Notes: generated by a model from the letters alone, not told the origin. Counted from the first letter of the stretch, positions 24,985 to 36,714 are shown. The stretch is 64,000 nucleotides of DNA from Ahaetulla prasina (GCF_028640845.1 NC_080541.1:162923502-162987501); one strand, 5' to 3'. A program made the numbers and translations.

Positions 24985-25328
24985 GGCAAAACAAGAAGCA
25001 ATAGATGGAAACTGAACAAAGAGAAGCAACCTAAAACTAAGGAGAAACTTCCTGACAGTAAGAACAATTAACCAGTGGAACTGCTTGTCTCCAGAAGTTC
25101 TGGGTGCTTCCGCAATGGAGGTTTTCAAGAGGAGACGGGGCAGCTACTTCTCTGAAATGGTATAGGGTTCACACACACCCCCAGGTCCCTTCTAAGTGCT
25201 ATTCTGTTATTCCGACATCTTTCCCAGTCTCTCTACTCAGATTTTGGCATCCTCAGTTTTCCTGCCTGAGCAGGGGGTTGGACTAGAAGACCTCCAAAGT
25301 CCCTTTCAACTCTATTATTCTGTTATTC
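24985..25328 (+). mobile_element. CR1 LINE 3' end nested in the hAT element
   Basis: The end GGGTTGGACTAGAAGACCTC, followed by CCCTTTCAACTCTATTATTC and TGTTATTC, is the classic CR1 3' UTR and tail. Upstream text corresponds to the C-terminal end of ORF2 in broken form. The copy is 5'-truncated. Confidence 0.8.
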
Positions 25329-25664
25329 CTGAGCTAAATAGCTAAGACCCTCATTGGGGCCCTATCTCTTTTGCTCCCTCTGGAACTGAGCTGCCTCTAA
25401 ACAATCATTTTAATAAGATTTTTAGAAACCTACAGTTGAAAGTTCTTCATGTCTCCTTACCCTGAAGACCCAATTTCATTTGGAATTTAATGCCAAAATG
25501 ATTGCCCTTTTAGCATTTCTTTTGACACTTCTCCAAAATGCACCCCCAAGAAGTCACATGTCAAAAGGCAGCAGGGCTGCTGGTAGCCAAGTGCTAAGGC
25601 AGGATATATCTCAGACTCTCACTGTCTCTCACTATAATCTTCCTTCCTTTCTTCCTCCCTCCCT

Positions 25665-26697
25665 CCCTCCCCACTTCCTCCTTCTCTCCTTTTTATTCCC
25701 AAACTCCTTCCTTCTTTCCCCTCCCCCACAACTTTTAAATGTCAACTTATTAAGAGCCAGGGATGCTTGCTCAGATACCTGCTGCTTGTTTTTTCCCATA
25801 GGAAAAAAAGAAATTGCTGGCCCAGGGTCGGCACTGTAACTTTTTAAGGATTTCAAAAGCTGTTCTTTTAACTTAGTGGTTTTGCTTTTTGGGACAACCC
25901 CCCCCCCCAACCGCACCTCCTTTGTTTCCAAGAAAAAAAGAAATTGGAGGAAGGGAGAAGAGGGGGAGGAAAAAAAGCTACACACATACACAGGTTGGAG
26001 AGCTCTCTTGTTCTGTCTCTCTCCAAGCGGCCCATGTGCACACAGATACCCCATTTGCCCTTCGTAGCAGCAGGAAGAGGCGTGCTGTTTTGTTTGCCGC
26101 CAACAGATCCACTGAGTGACCTGATCGAAGCTGATCCCAGTGTAGGGGAGACTGCGGGTTAGTTTGACCAGGCAAATTATCCCTCCCCACTTCCTCCTTC
26201 TCTCCTTTTATTCCCAAACTCCTTCCTTCTTTCCCTCCCCACAACTTTTAAATGTCAACTTATTAAGAGCCAGGGATGCTTGCTCAGATACCTGCTGCTT
26301 GTTTTTTCCCATAGGAAAAAAAGAAATTGCTGGCCCAGGGTCGGCACTGTAACTTTTTAAGGATTTCAAAAGCTGTTCTTTTAACTTAGTGGTTTTGCTT
26401 TTTGGGACAACCCCCCCCCCCAACCGCACCTCCTTTGTTTCCAAGAAAAAAAGAAATTGGAGGAAGGGAGAAGAGGGGGAGGAAAAAAAGCTACACACAT
26501 ACACAGAGAGGTTGGAGAGCTCTCTTGTTCTGTCTCTCTCCAAGCGGCCCATGTGCACACAGATACCCCATTTGCCCTTCGTAGCAGCAGGAAGAGGCGT
26601 GCTGTTTTGTTTGCCGCCAACAGATCCACTGAGTGACCTGATCGAAGCTGATCCCAGTGTAGGGGAGACTGCGGGTTAGTTTGACCAGGCAAATTAT
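25665..26697. repeat. 516-bp tandem duplication
   Basis: Copy 1 is 25665-26180 and copy 2 is 26181-26697; the spacing of matched landmarks is 513-517 bases. The copies differ mainly by indels in homopolymers and a 4-base insertion (CACAGGTTGG versus CACAGAGAGGTTGG). Both start at CCCTCCCCACTTCCTC and end at AGGCAAATTAT, and a third start (CCCTCCCCCACTTC) follows copy 2. Frames in it are repeated copies of chance ORFs, not genes. Confidence 0.95.
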
Positions 26698-26870
26698 CCC
26701 TCCCCCACTTCGCTATCAAAGTGGACCCTGCAGCTGCACTGCAATGTAGAACTGGGAAATGAAGCAGACAACACGAGGGAAGGAGATGCAGCAGGGAGAA
26801 GAGTTTGCCATCGCTTGCCCCACCCACCACCCGCCAGAAGCCCTCACTTTCCCCAAGCACTTCTTTGCTT

Positions 26871-27104
26871 ACCTGATTTCCAGCTCCATAGCGTTTCTTG
26901 TTATCATGTGCAGGAAAACAAGAGTTTGTGAGATTTTTCTCTTTTGCAAGAAGTTGAAACTGACTGATTGCACTTTATTTTTATTATTATTATTTAAATT
27001 TAAATAATAAAATTTAAATAATAAATAAATTTTTAGTCCCAGAATCTTTTGTTTCCCTGCACAAGAAGCGTGACGGCAAAAGGCGATGGAGCTGGAAATC
27101 AGGT
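26871..27104. repeat. Inverted repeat with ATGGAGCTGGAAATCAG in both arms
   Basis: The left arm (26871-26924) and right arm (27044-27104) are imperfect reverse complements around an AT-rich spacer. In each arm, ATGGAGCTGGAAATCAG is followed by GT: GTAAGC reading leftward on the minus strand and GTACGC reading rightward on the plus strand. This looks like two divergent copies of a short first exon with a donor. Confidence 0.75.
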
Positions 27105-27583
27105 ACGCTTCCGCCGCTCCCCGCCCCCGCAATGCCAGAAGTTGCATGCCTTCCATGTCACCCCCAGAACCCTGCGGCTTGCAATCGATTGCAGAAGCCC
27201 CCTGAGCCCCATGCCCTCTCCTTCCCACCTCTTCCTTCCTGCATGCACGTTGCTTTCCCAGGCGGGGGTCGGGCGGTCCCAGGGAAAGGCCAGCGAGCGG
27301 AGCATAGAGGCACCCGGTCCACCCTTAGATCTGCGCTGCCACCTTGGTCCCACCCCCTGGGCGTGCACACAGGAGGCTCCAAGCATGCGAGGGCTGGCCT
27401 GGTGTCCCAGGTGAAGGGCAGCATTCAGCAAGCAGTACCCAGGGACGCCAGGCCCTGCGCGCTCGCATCCTCCTGTGCGCACGCCCAGGGGGCGGGGCTA
27501 GGTGGGGCGGGGCCAGTCAGCAATTTAACAACCGGTTCGGCCGAAGTGGTGAGAACTGGTTGAATCCCACCACTGGTTATCAC

Positions 27584-28487
27584 TTTTTTGACCACACTCT
27601 GTGAACATCCCAGACATATTCCTTTCCAGAAAAATCAAATCTTCTTTGTGTTCCTGTTGATTTTTTTTACATGGAAAAAAAAATTCTACATGGAAAAAAA
27701 ATCTCATGATTATCATAGGTACGAAACTCCTGAAAATGTTACAGAATGAAGACAAAATTCTGCAACTCAGTTTCTATAACGTAGAAAGGTTGAAAGTTTG
27801 ATTTTCTTAGTTTCAATGTCAAATGATAAATCTGCAGCCTTGATTTAAAAAAAAAATCCTATCAACATTACAATAAATAAGTGCTTTGAAAGATAATTAT
27901 ATAGAAGAGACAAATATTAGTATATAAACAAGACTTTTTAATCCTCTCTGCATTTATATAATTATCTTAAAATAAAGAACTACTAGCTAACTTCAAAAGT
28001 TTTCAGAGTTGTTGTTTCACCTTAACAGTTACATTGAACTACTACCTACCTACCTTAGGGAATCATGTAGGAAACAAACCCTAAAAACTGACTGTAGAGA
28101 TTCTCAGTTACCCAGGTCATGGTTGTCCCAAAGGTGCTTTTTCAGGAGGTAACTGGACTTCCTTGTTTTCTCTTTGAAGACATTCCACTTCTTATCCAAA
28201 AAGTTTCTTCAACTCTGACTGGATGGTGGGGAATCCTCACCTGCCTGCCATTCTGCTTGGGAGTCCCAGGTGACTCACAAGTAAGCTGGCAGGCAGGTGA
28301 GGAGTTGCTTGTGGGTGAAGGAGGGTGTACAGAGCCCCCTCAAGATGCAGGGGAGTGCAGCAGGATTAGGGGGTGTACTGCCAGGTAGATGAGGGTGTGT
28401 AATTGGCCAGTGAGGGGTAGAGTGAGCGTGGCAGGGCCGAGATGCCTGCTGCAGGGTGGGAGAGATTGTGAGAGTTTTACTGGAGTG
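27584..28487. other. Intergenic sequence with a dispersed repeat fragment
   Basis: The segment around 28130-28250 (TTGAAGACATTCCACTTCTT, CAACTCTGACTGGATGG) matches a motif I recall as dispersed in reptile and fish genomes, with no class I can assign. G-rich low-complexity sequence follows to about 28480. No gene is supported. Confidence 0.4.
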
Positions 28488-28722
28488 ATTTAAGACCTTG
28501 ACTTAAGGCTTGTAGAAAGTCAACAGGGAAGGTTGCAAATGGTGACCACGTCACTTTGGGACGTTGCAACTGCCATAAGTGCAAGCCAGTTGCCAAGCAC
28601 CCAGATTGCAATCACATGACCATGCCCGTGATTTCGAGAACCAGTCATAAATATCATTTGTTCAACAACATTGTAACTTCAGACGGTCACTGAGTAGTGG
28701 TCATTAAATGAGGATTTACCTG
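28488..28722 (+). repeat. TACCTG-ended dispersed repeat, partial
   Basis: GGTTGCAAATGGTGACCACG, AATCACATGACCATGC and CAGACGGTCACTGAG, ending GGATTTACCTG, match the family at 6020-6346. The 5' part is missing or replaced by G-rich sequence. Confidence 0.6.
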
Positions 28723-29384
28723 TATTCAAAACAGAACAGATTAAGAAAAGCCCTTTGGGTTAACAGAAATGTGTTCAAAGGCACACTCCTAACTGGAAAG
28801 TAGCTTTTGAGCTTCGTAAGCCGGCCACATTAGACAAATCACAGCTGTTCTGGTGTTTGGAAATACTTCTGAAATAAGTCTGAAATATAAATGTACAGTA
28901 TGGTGATCTTATATCTCTCCTTCTCTCAGTGGGAGCAGCAACAATGTTTACAGTTGTTCCAAATGTTTGTATCTGTCAACCACTTCAGCACAATGCTGAA
29001 ATAAATTCTTTCCTCCTACAAGGAAGGAGAATTAAAAGCTCAGCGTTGTTTAGAAACAGTGTTCTTTCATTTTGTGCCATGGGTTTTTAAAAGTGGAGAT
29101 TCTGAAAATGGCCATTATAAAACTTTCTTCTTTGAGGCCCTATAATTACAGAGCAGCATAATGCTTTTATCTTTATTGCATGGGTGGTGGGGGGAGGCAG
29201 TGTAAATTGGCATTCATATTTTTTTCTGATTCTGCTCTGTTTTATGTCAGAAAAAAGGTACATAGGAAGAATTTTCAATTATGTAGGAACAATTTATGTG
29301 TTCCTTTCATTACTATGTCAGTGGTTAAGAAAGAGAACGGGATAGTATAGTATTAGACTGGACTGATTGTTCTCCCTGATAGGT
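28723..29384. other. Intergenic sequence, nothing assigned
   Basis: No gene or recognised repeat was seen. The small frames have no supporting features. Confidence 0.55.
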
Positions 29385-29589
29385 TAGGTGTGTCCAATCT
29401 GTTGGCTTGCCTTGGGCTACATTGAGTACAGAGGAATTGTCTTGGGTTACACATAAAATATATAATATAGTTAATGTATATAAATAACAAACTTTGTAAT
29501 TTTTATATTTTTATTACAATGTTCTAGGGCCGCATTACTAGCTGTCCAGGGCCACGTGGAGCCCACGAGCTGCAAGTTGGACACACCTG
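29385..29589. mobile_element. Worn hAT-type element, 205 bp
   Basis: TAGGTGTGTCCAATCTG on the left and AGTTGGACACACCTG on the right are inverted ends. The interior has GGGCCACGTGGAGCCCACGA, typical of this class. The possible duplication TGATAGGT / AAATAGAT is weak (5 of 8). Confidence 0.55.
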
Positions 29590-29716
29590 AAATAGATAAA
29601 TATGAAATAGATAAATTTCACTTCCCCGTTCAGCCAACCAGGGAGAACCCAGAATGTTATAGCCAATAGCTACATTTCGAACAGTAAGACTATGATAGTG
29701 CAAGTACTACTTAGAC

Positions 29717-29842
29717 CAGGGGTGTCCAAACTTGGCAACTTTAAGACTTGTGGACTTCAACTCCCAGAATTCAAAGCTGGCTGAGGAATTCTGGGAGTTA
29801 AAGTCCACACATCTTAAAAGTTGCCAAGTTTGGACACCCCTG
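29717..29842. mobile_element. hAT-type MITE with long inverted arms, 126 bp
   Basis: CAGGGGTGTCCAAACTTGGC and GCCAAGTTTGGACACCCCTG are perfect 20-base inverted ends, and pairing continues through ACTTCAACTCCCAGAATTC. The flanks ACTTAGAC / ACTTACAC are an 8-bp duplication with one change. Same family as 20081-20236. Confidence 0.9.
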
Positions 29843-31553
29843 ACTTACACCATTTGGCTCAATGGAACTGCTTCTAGGACTGCAGCAATGTTCAATTTAA
29901 ATCTGTGTCTGTTGTGTTGGACATCTGCTTCAAGCATTCTCAACTAGAACTGAACAAGAATTCAACTTCCTTATGGAAGGCCATAAGGTAGGTTGGGTGA
30001 ATTCAAACAAAATTCTTCCCTATTCAATATGTCTTGCTTCTTGCTTCAAATTCTATTTAAAAAGCATATTTCATACCATTTGCTGCCAGCTAGTCAAACA
30101 TATTGGAGGGGGGGGGAAACATCTTCACCCATCTGTTCTTCAGATTGACACACTAGTATCCTAATCCAGGAATCTTAACGATGCTCATTTGGTAGAATTC
30201 GTGTGATCTATATTTTTATTATGCTCAGATGAAAGCATAGTCTTCCTTCCTGAAAAAGAAGCGATCTATTCTTTAATTTTCTAAACGATTTAAAATGTTC
30301 TACAGAACTTTACTATTATCAACGCAGGTTCCAAATCAGCCTTAATCCAAGGAATAAAATCAATTTATCCAGATGGATACAACTATAGTCTAATCAAATC
30401 CTCAGATAGGCCGAGGAACCCATTAACACCCCAGAAGCTGCTGAACCACAAATCCCACCACCTCTTTCCATTGGGTATCCAGATGGGCTTCTGGAGATTT
30501 GATTCAACAACAACAACTGGAGAGTCACAAGTTGCTAGTTTATGCTCTCAATTAAATGAATTATAAAACAGACAATTAAAAAAAACTGTAAAGTGGGAAA
30601 GGTTTTGTCTTGTTTTGCATTATTGCTAAGTTTGATTTTATATATATCTCCAATAAAGCAAAACAACACACACACACACACTTTAAATATATAGAATATA
30701 TGGAATATATATTAAATATATATTAAATATATTTAAATATATGGAATAACAATTAAAGTTGACATCATGAGATATGCACATTCAGAACAGCCACTAAACT
30801 AAAGGAACATCAAAGGATATTACTCCATGAGATAAATACGATATTTAACAATCTTTTTAAAAAGATACTAAGCAAGAAGCTAGTTAAGTAGTCCATGGAA
30901 TCTATAACTCATATTTTCATTATTATGTAGGTCCATGTTTTAATTAATCAACTTGGAAAGGAAGAGGTATGGAAAGGCAAATGATTTTGCAAGGGGTTGC
31001 AAACTTTCAGCTGTTTTGGTCCACAAGTCACAGGCATTAACGAAGCTGCACAAAGAGGGAAAGGAATATAACTGCAAATTTCACAACATCTGGATCCAAT
31101 TTGATGCTGGTAGGATGGGCAACAGCCATGAGGAAGAGAAAGTGTGGGAGGAATAGCTCATGCAACTGCTCTTTTGCCCTTGGATATTAAGCCTCTGTGA
31201 AAATATTTACTGTTATCTGTGTCCAATGTGAGATTTAGTGTATCATAAGGCTCATACGATCCATCAATCCAAAAATACGCAAATTTAACCCAATATATGC
31301 AAAGATTATGATTATGATTATGACCAAGTCATCTAGAAGTTGTGGTGGAGATAACCTAGAATACCCTTTGTCTACCAACTTTTGTTATGTTTTCCTTTCC
31401 TTCCATTTACATCGCAAAATTGCAAATCCTGAACCAGGCTGGCTATTTACGACAATTACGGATATGAAGGATTCTGAAATATGGTTTTTTTTTCCTTCTC
31501 TGACCTTGAATAAACAAATTCCAGTATCATTGTAATGCTTTGATCCTATACTA
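29843..31553. other. Intergenic sequence with short simple repeats
   Basis: A (CA)n tract at about 30664-30681 is followed by ATATAT/TTAAATA-rich sequence to about 30748. Otherwise I see no gene or recognised element. Confidence 0.6.
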
Positions 31554-31702
31554 CAGGGGTGTAAAACTCACATTGTCATGGCAGCACCATATTGTATAGG
31601 GACACCAAAAAGTATAGGGACTTTTTTCTCTGCTAAAATGGGTGTGGACGTGGCCAGTGCATGACGCATCTGGCCCATGGGCCGGGAGTTTTGACAGCCC
31701 TG
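31554..31702. mobile_element. Nonautonomous hAT-type MITE, 149 bp
   Basis: CAGGGGTGTAAAACTCAC to GGAGTTTTGACAGCCCTG, with perfect CTATACTA copies on both sides (31546-31553 and 31703-31710). The interior contains GGCCCATGGGCCGGGAG. Confidence 0.9.
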
Positions 31703-32033
31703 CTATACTACATATTTAGATCTTCTCTGCTGTCTTTTAACAGTATGTATATGCAGTTATTGTGCATCTCCAAGGCAGGATAGATTTAGGTATCCACCTT
31801 TTCAGAGGTGCTGGACTAGAATTCCCCAGCTGATGGTAGAGTATCAGATGATGGAATAGAAGTCCAATACAGAGTTCTAGCACAGAATGGGAATTGGATA
31901 AAAACAGTGAGCCAGTCCTATGCCAGCACTTTGTGTCTGATGGATTTGATTTCATGGGCACTTGAATAGATTTATAGGGCTGGAAGGAACTTTGGAAGTC
32001 TTCTAATCCAACTCCCTTATTGAATCCTTATGC

Positions 32034-32250
32034 CAGACTTCCCCAACCTTTCCAACTTTGCAGCCCAGCCGGGGGACGACGACATGGTTTTGTGGAGTGG
32101 TGAGCATGTGTGGAGCACATGCGTATGTGCTTCTCGCTGCTTGTACAAGTGGGGATGTATGTGCACATGCTTGACCATCCCTTCTGCAGCCTGGTTGTGA
32201 ACAGTTCAAGGCCCGGTAGTAGGCTGCAGCCCAGAGGTTGGGGATCCCTG
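32034..32250. mobile_element. Nonautonomous hAT-type MITE, 217 bp
   Basis: CAGACTTCCCCAACCTTTCC to GAGGTTGGGGATCCCTG, with perfect CCTTATGC copies (32026-32033 and 32251-32258). The interior is GC-rich with CAGCCCAG/CTGGGCTG-type pairs near both ends. Confidence 0.9.
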
Positions 32251-32258
32251 CCTTATGC

Positions 32259-33432
32259 CATCCCAGACAAATGGTTGTCCAATTCCAATTCTTTGTCCAA
32301 TTCTTTTCTCCAATTCCAGCAGTGGAGCACCCATAACTCCAGTGAGCAAGCTGTTATATTTAGTAATTGTTCTCACCATCAGAAAAATCCCTTATTTCCA
32401 GGTTGGATCTCCCTCTGATGAGCTTCCACCTACTGCATCTCCTTCTGCCTTCAGGTGCTATGTAGAATTAATCAACATCCTCTTCCCTGTGACAGCCCTT
32501 CAAACCCTCCAACCCTTGATTGGAAGACTTAATACAACTTAACTGAGCTTGACTGGATTCCCATAAATTGACAGCAATACTAATCCGATGGCTACAATAA
32601 AGCCCCAAAAATTTGAACTATTTGCTGGCAATACATATTCAGGAGTTATCTACTGTTCACAGGGGGATTGCTAAATGATGATGTGTCACAGTATTTCAAA
32701 ATAAGCATGTGATGTACAGAACATACAGCTGTTTTTGACCAATGTAACTGCCTGTAACTATCTTTCCCATTCTAGTCAGGCATGTAGACCAACTGATTTC
32801 AATTGCCATTGTCAGCTCAAGCACAAAAGACAAATTCTTGTCTTCTTACAATGCTCTCCCCCGCACTTTATCTTGTGAAAAGAAGACAAGACAGACAAAG
32901 TTGATTTTCTTCTCAATATTGCTACAAGAAGAACAGAAGAAAAGCAGATTAAAGGAAAAGAGGATCCTTAACAGGGAAAGTACCGTAAATAATAGCAGCA
33001 CTCACCATCCAAGTGTATATAGATTGAAAAGAAGCAGAGGAAGTCTGAAAAGCATCTTGATACCCACATAATGAGGGAAGAATTTTGATCATGCCATTGC
33101 AACCACCGGCATTATATTTTTGATCCCCACCCAAAGGAACACTCCTGCTGGGAAAATAATTTAAGACAGTTTCATACAGACCACTAAAATCATATCTGAG
33201 CTTCTCAGAATACTTAAAAGAGAACATATAAAAGTGCTGCCAAATAGATGCTATCAATCCTGCAGTGAAAGTGGCCATTACTCAATTTATTCCATTTTTT
33301 TCCATCTTTGCAAATTACCGTAACTGGGAGAGATGCCAATCTTAGAAAATCAAAAGAAAGGACATGAGTACATGACCGTCTACACTTCCTGAGAACAAAC
33401 CTGAGCAATTGCACGTATAAATGACACAATGA
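32259..33432. other. Intergenic sequence, nothing assigned
   Basis: Small frames here have no recognisable domain. I see no element or gene. Confidence 0.55.
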
Positions 33433-33705
33433 GGGCCGCGATGTGGCTCAGGCTGTAAGAAGCCTGTTATTAAAACACAGCTGCCTGCAATTACTGCAGG
33501 TTCTAGTCCCACCAGGTCCAAGGTTGACTCAGCCTTCCATCCTTTATAAGGTAGGTAAAATGAGGACCCAGATTGTTGGGGGGGGGCAATAAGTTGACTT
33601 TGTAAATATACAAATAGAATGAGACTATTGCCTTATACACTGTAAGCCGCCCTGAGTCTTCGGAGAAGGGCGGGATATAAATGTAAATAAATTAAAAAAA
33701 ATGAA
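33433..33705 (+). mobile_element. tRNA-derived SINE with an L3-type LINE tail
   Basis: A polymerase III A box (TGGCTCAGGCTG, 33444-33455) and B box (GGTTCTAGTCC, 33499-33509) mark the tRNA-like head. The body has GACTCAGCCTTCCATCC and AATGAGGACCCAGATTG. The tail CCGCCCTGAGTCTTCGGAGA followed by AGGGCGGGATATAAAT matches the 3' hairpin of the LINEs at 16514-17345 and 17720-19205, which would supply the reverse transcriptase. Confidence 0.85.
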
Positions 33706-34592
33706 CAGGGTCAGAGAGGGCAGGTTGTAAGGTTGCCCTTGCATTGCATCCTTTTGGACCAAGGTTGAAATAAGTCTTTACCCTGTTTTCAGAGTGCTTT
33801 AAGGATCCACGTATTTAAGCAGCCACATCTGTAACCATGTGCAATGATGCCAAAGTGATTAAACATGCCTGTCATCATCTAAATGCTACTCTTATGAAAC
33901 AGCATGACACAGGTCATGGCTTTTGCATTAGGTCATTGTTCCCTCCCTCTTCTCCACAGACAGATATGACTGGTATTAAACTATTGACCAGAAGCATCTT
34001 TGGGCTAGTCAGTAGCTAAAATACTTCTATTTAGAAATTGTAAAAAAAAATGTCTCTACCCAAGTATACCAATTAAAAAATGAACCGCAGAGACTATTCA
34101 GGTATACATTTGACTTAATTGTTGAAAATAACAACTACTATAAAGCAGCGTTTTGGTTGACAAAATAACATTGTACATATACAATCCCCACTCTCACCCC
34201 ACTTCCTCCAATTTTCTTTCCACAGCGAAGTCAGTTTTTATAAAATCTGTTAAGTCTCCAGTTTGAATTCACAGTGGCACATTAGATTTTAATAGACAAT
34301 GTTTTAAGGAAGCATCTACGGTTTAACCTAAATGTAAATTTTAAAGCATTTAAACGAAAAGATAAATAATTTCTTTCAAGGGATGAATTGCAATTTTTTT
34401 AATATCAAGGTTTGGAATTGCTACAGAATAACAGCATGAAATCCATGTCAATATGAGCTGTTTTAGTCTAGAGATAAACTCTTAAAGCAAAGCAACAATT
34501 TCAAGATGAGTAGGATTACAGTAATCTTCTGGTCTTCATCTGCTTGGACCAGTGATGTCAAACCTATGACATATGTGTCAAAGGTGACATGC
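33706..34592. other. Intergenic sequence; left end of an older element at the right edge
   Basis: Mostly unassigned. From about 34552, CAGTGATGTCAAACCTATGA looks like the left end of an older hAT-type element related to 36715-36942; its right end was not found. The MITE at 34593-34823 is nested in it. Confidence 0.45.
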
Positions 34593-34823
34593 CAGGGATG
34601 AAATCCAGCAGGTTCTGACAGGTTCTGGAGAACCGGTAGCAGAAATTTTGAGCAGTTCGGAGAACAGGCAAATACCACCTCTGGCTGGCCCCAGAGTGGG
34701 GAGGGAATGGAGATTTTGCAGTATCCTTCCCCTGCCACACCCAAGCCACGCCCACCAAGCCACACCATGCCACCAAGGCACGCCCACAGAACCGGTAGCA
34801 AAAAAAATTGGATTTCACTACTG
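34593..34823. mobile_element. Nonautonomous hAT-type MITE, 231 bp
   Basis: CAGGGATGAAATCCAGCAGG to TTGGATTTCACTACTG, with perfect TGACATGC copies (34585-34592 and 34824-34831). The interior has CCACGCCCACC and AGAACCGGTAGC. It is the closest relative in the window of 24227-24442. Confidence 0.9.
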
Positions 34824-34831
34824 TGACATGC

Positions 34832-35595
34832 CACATTTTGGATGCCATGCCAGCTTTCACCAACACTATCTGTGAAACCACTCCTCATTTTCAAAGAATA
34901 GCACGTGCTGTCACGCAGCTTCCAAAAATTGTGCAAGAATGGGATATGCTTTCATCTGGTTTTCTTAGGCTACAGAGGCTACACAACATTTTCTGAAGTC
35001 CCTTCAAGAGTAAAGGGCCTTTTACAACCTTGAGCTACTTTGGCTAGGTCACAAGGGACCAGAGAAAGGGCACTGGCCAAAGGCAGTGCATGGCAGATCC
35101 TGTGGGGGTCGCACATGATTAGACTTAAAAAAAATATGTAAAGAATTGTTTCTTTTTTGTTGGACGGGTGATATGCAATAGAGTCAAGTTAGGCAGTTTC
35201 TGAATTTTTGACAAGCTGAGTCCAAAAGGTTTGCCATCAATGGCTTAGACAATGTCAGTCATGATTGTACAACACTAGATATCAGAATAACTGTAGGTGT
35301 CAGCAATTCTAAGACTTATCCAGGCTAAACACCTTGCTAGATGAAGCCAGTAGGCTATACAATGGGACACAGGTTAGGTTTTGTGCTTCCTTTTTCAATA
35401 TTGATAGAGGTTGATCCTGAACAACTCTGCAACAGAAATCCTGAAATCTAATTTGGAGTGACAGTGCAGTTCTTGGTCTAAAATTCTCTACACGCAGATC
35501 CTGATAAAAGTGCTTTTACTTTGTCTAGCTGTTTGTGAACTTCATTGGAAGAACAATAAAGGAAGAAATACTTTTAAAAGAATTTGATTTTTTTT
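34832..35595. other. Intergenic sequence, nothing assigned
   Basis: No gene or element could be supported beyond the presumed continuation of the older element noted at 34552. Confidence 0.5.
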
Positions 35596-35969
35596 TTTAC
35601 TTACAGTTCACTTAGTGACTGTTCAACATTACAAAAAGCAATAAAAAACGTGCCGGACTTAAGACCGCTTTTCTCACTTACAACCTTTGCAGCATCCCCA
35701 TCTTCATGTGATCAAAATTCAGATGCTTGGCAACTGACTCATATTTAAGATGGTTGCATTATCCCAGGGTCATGTGATCTCCTTTTGCGAAATCAACGGG
35801 GAAGCCAGATTCACTTAACAATCGTGAAACTAACTTAACAACTGCAGTAATTCACTTAACAACTATGGCAAGAAAGGTTGTAAAATGGGGCAAAACTCAG
35901 TTAACAAATATCTCACTTAGCAATAGACATGTTGGGGTTGATTGTGGTCGTAAGTCAAGGACCACTTGT
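35596..35969 (-). repeat. TACCTG-family dispersed repeat, minus orientation
   Basis: ATTCACTTAACAACTATGGC, GTTGTAAAATGGGGCAAAAC and GGTCGTAAGTCAAGGACCAC are reverse-strand versions of the family motifs. This is the most complete minus-strand copy. Confidence 0.65.
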
Positions 35970-36714
35970 ATGATAAAAGGAAAATAAGAGAAAAGGGACT
36001 GCCATATAGAAAAAGAAAACAAATTTAAAAAAAAAACCGGGAAGGAAAAAAAAGTGACTTCACATTCTTTAATCTGCCCAGTCATTGCTCACCTAAAAAT
36101 TCTCAACTTTTTGGAAGGAGCAACCCAGAAGCAGTGATTTAAGATTATTTCCCTGCTCATCACCAAAACTCCAAATACAGGATACTAAACACAGAAGCTC
36201 TACAGGGATCACAGTGGCCTCTGCAGGCTATATATGAATATGCAGGTTTTTCCTAGACTAAAACTATTAATCTTTCCTAAAGGAGGAAGGGAGTGGTTCT
36301 TAAGTTGGAATCCTGATGCTATGTTCTGCTTCCAATTTATTTCATTCATATGAATACTCTATGCTAGAATGATTTTAAATAATTCAGGGTACAAAAAAAT
36401 AAATATGGATACATCAGTATTAAGTAATGTACTGGTCATCATTCATCAGAAAATCATTTATAAAAGTAAAGGTCATCCAAATATATTTAAGGATAAGTGA
36501 GTGTTGCAAAATTATTCCTGTCAATACTTAGAACATTATGAGAATTCCTTTTAAACAGGCATATAATCCGAAATTAAATTAGAATGATGTCACAGCATTA
36601 AGATGTTTAGAATTGGTCAATAGGTGACCCACACAAATTTAACGTTGTGATAAGTTTGAAATATCTTTTGAAAGAACATTCCCTAATTGCATCATATGAT
36701 GCAACTACCTAGGT
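35970..36714. other. Intergenic sequence, nothing assigned
   Basis: AT-rich DNA with no gene or recognised repeat. Confidence 0.55.

Larger units (their letters stand above)
24600..27575. mobile_element. Large composite nonautonomous hAT-type element, 2976 bp
   Basis: Perfect 8-bp copies of GTTATCAC (24592-24599 and 27576-27583) flank termini CAGTGGTGGAATTCAA and TTGAATCCCACCACTG, which are inverted to each other at 15 of 16 positions. Inside, in order, are: a subterminal tandem repeat of GGTGGTCATGTGACTGGGTG (24649-24714); a CR1 3' end (24985-25328); a 516-bp tandem duplication (25665-26697); an inverted repeat with mini-exon arms (26871-27104); and a GC- and CpG-rich block (27060-27530) that ends in AACCGGTTCGGCC-type subterminal sequence. 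No hAT transposase frame was found, so it must have moved in trans. The single outer duplication shows the whole block was inserted as one unit or grew after insertion by nested events. Confidence 0.85.

Noticed and set aside
25480..26860. Several 60-159 codon frames in the tandem duplication
   Set aside because: The same frames appear in both copies and on both strands, are low-complexity, and follow from the duplication.
27060..27530. A second host CpG island promoter
   Set aside because: The GC-rich block is inside the transposon bounded by GTTATCAC copies, so it is element cargo; it may still act as a promoter.
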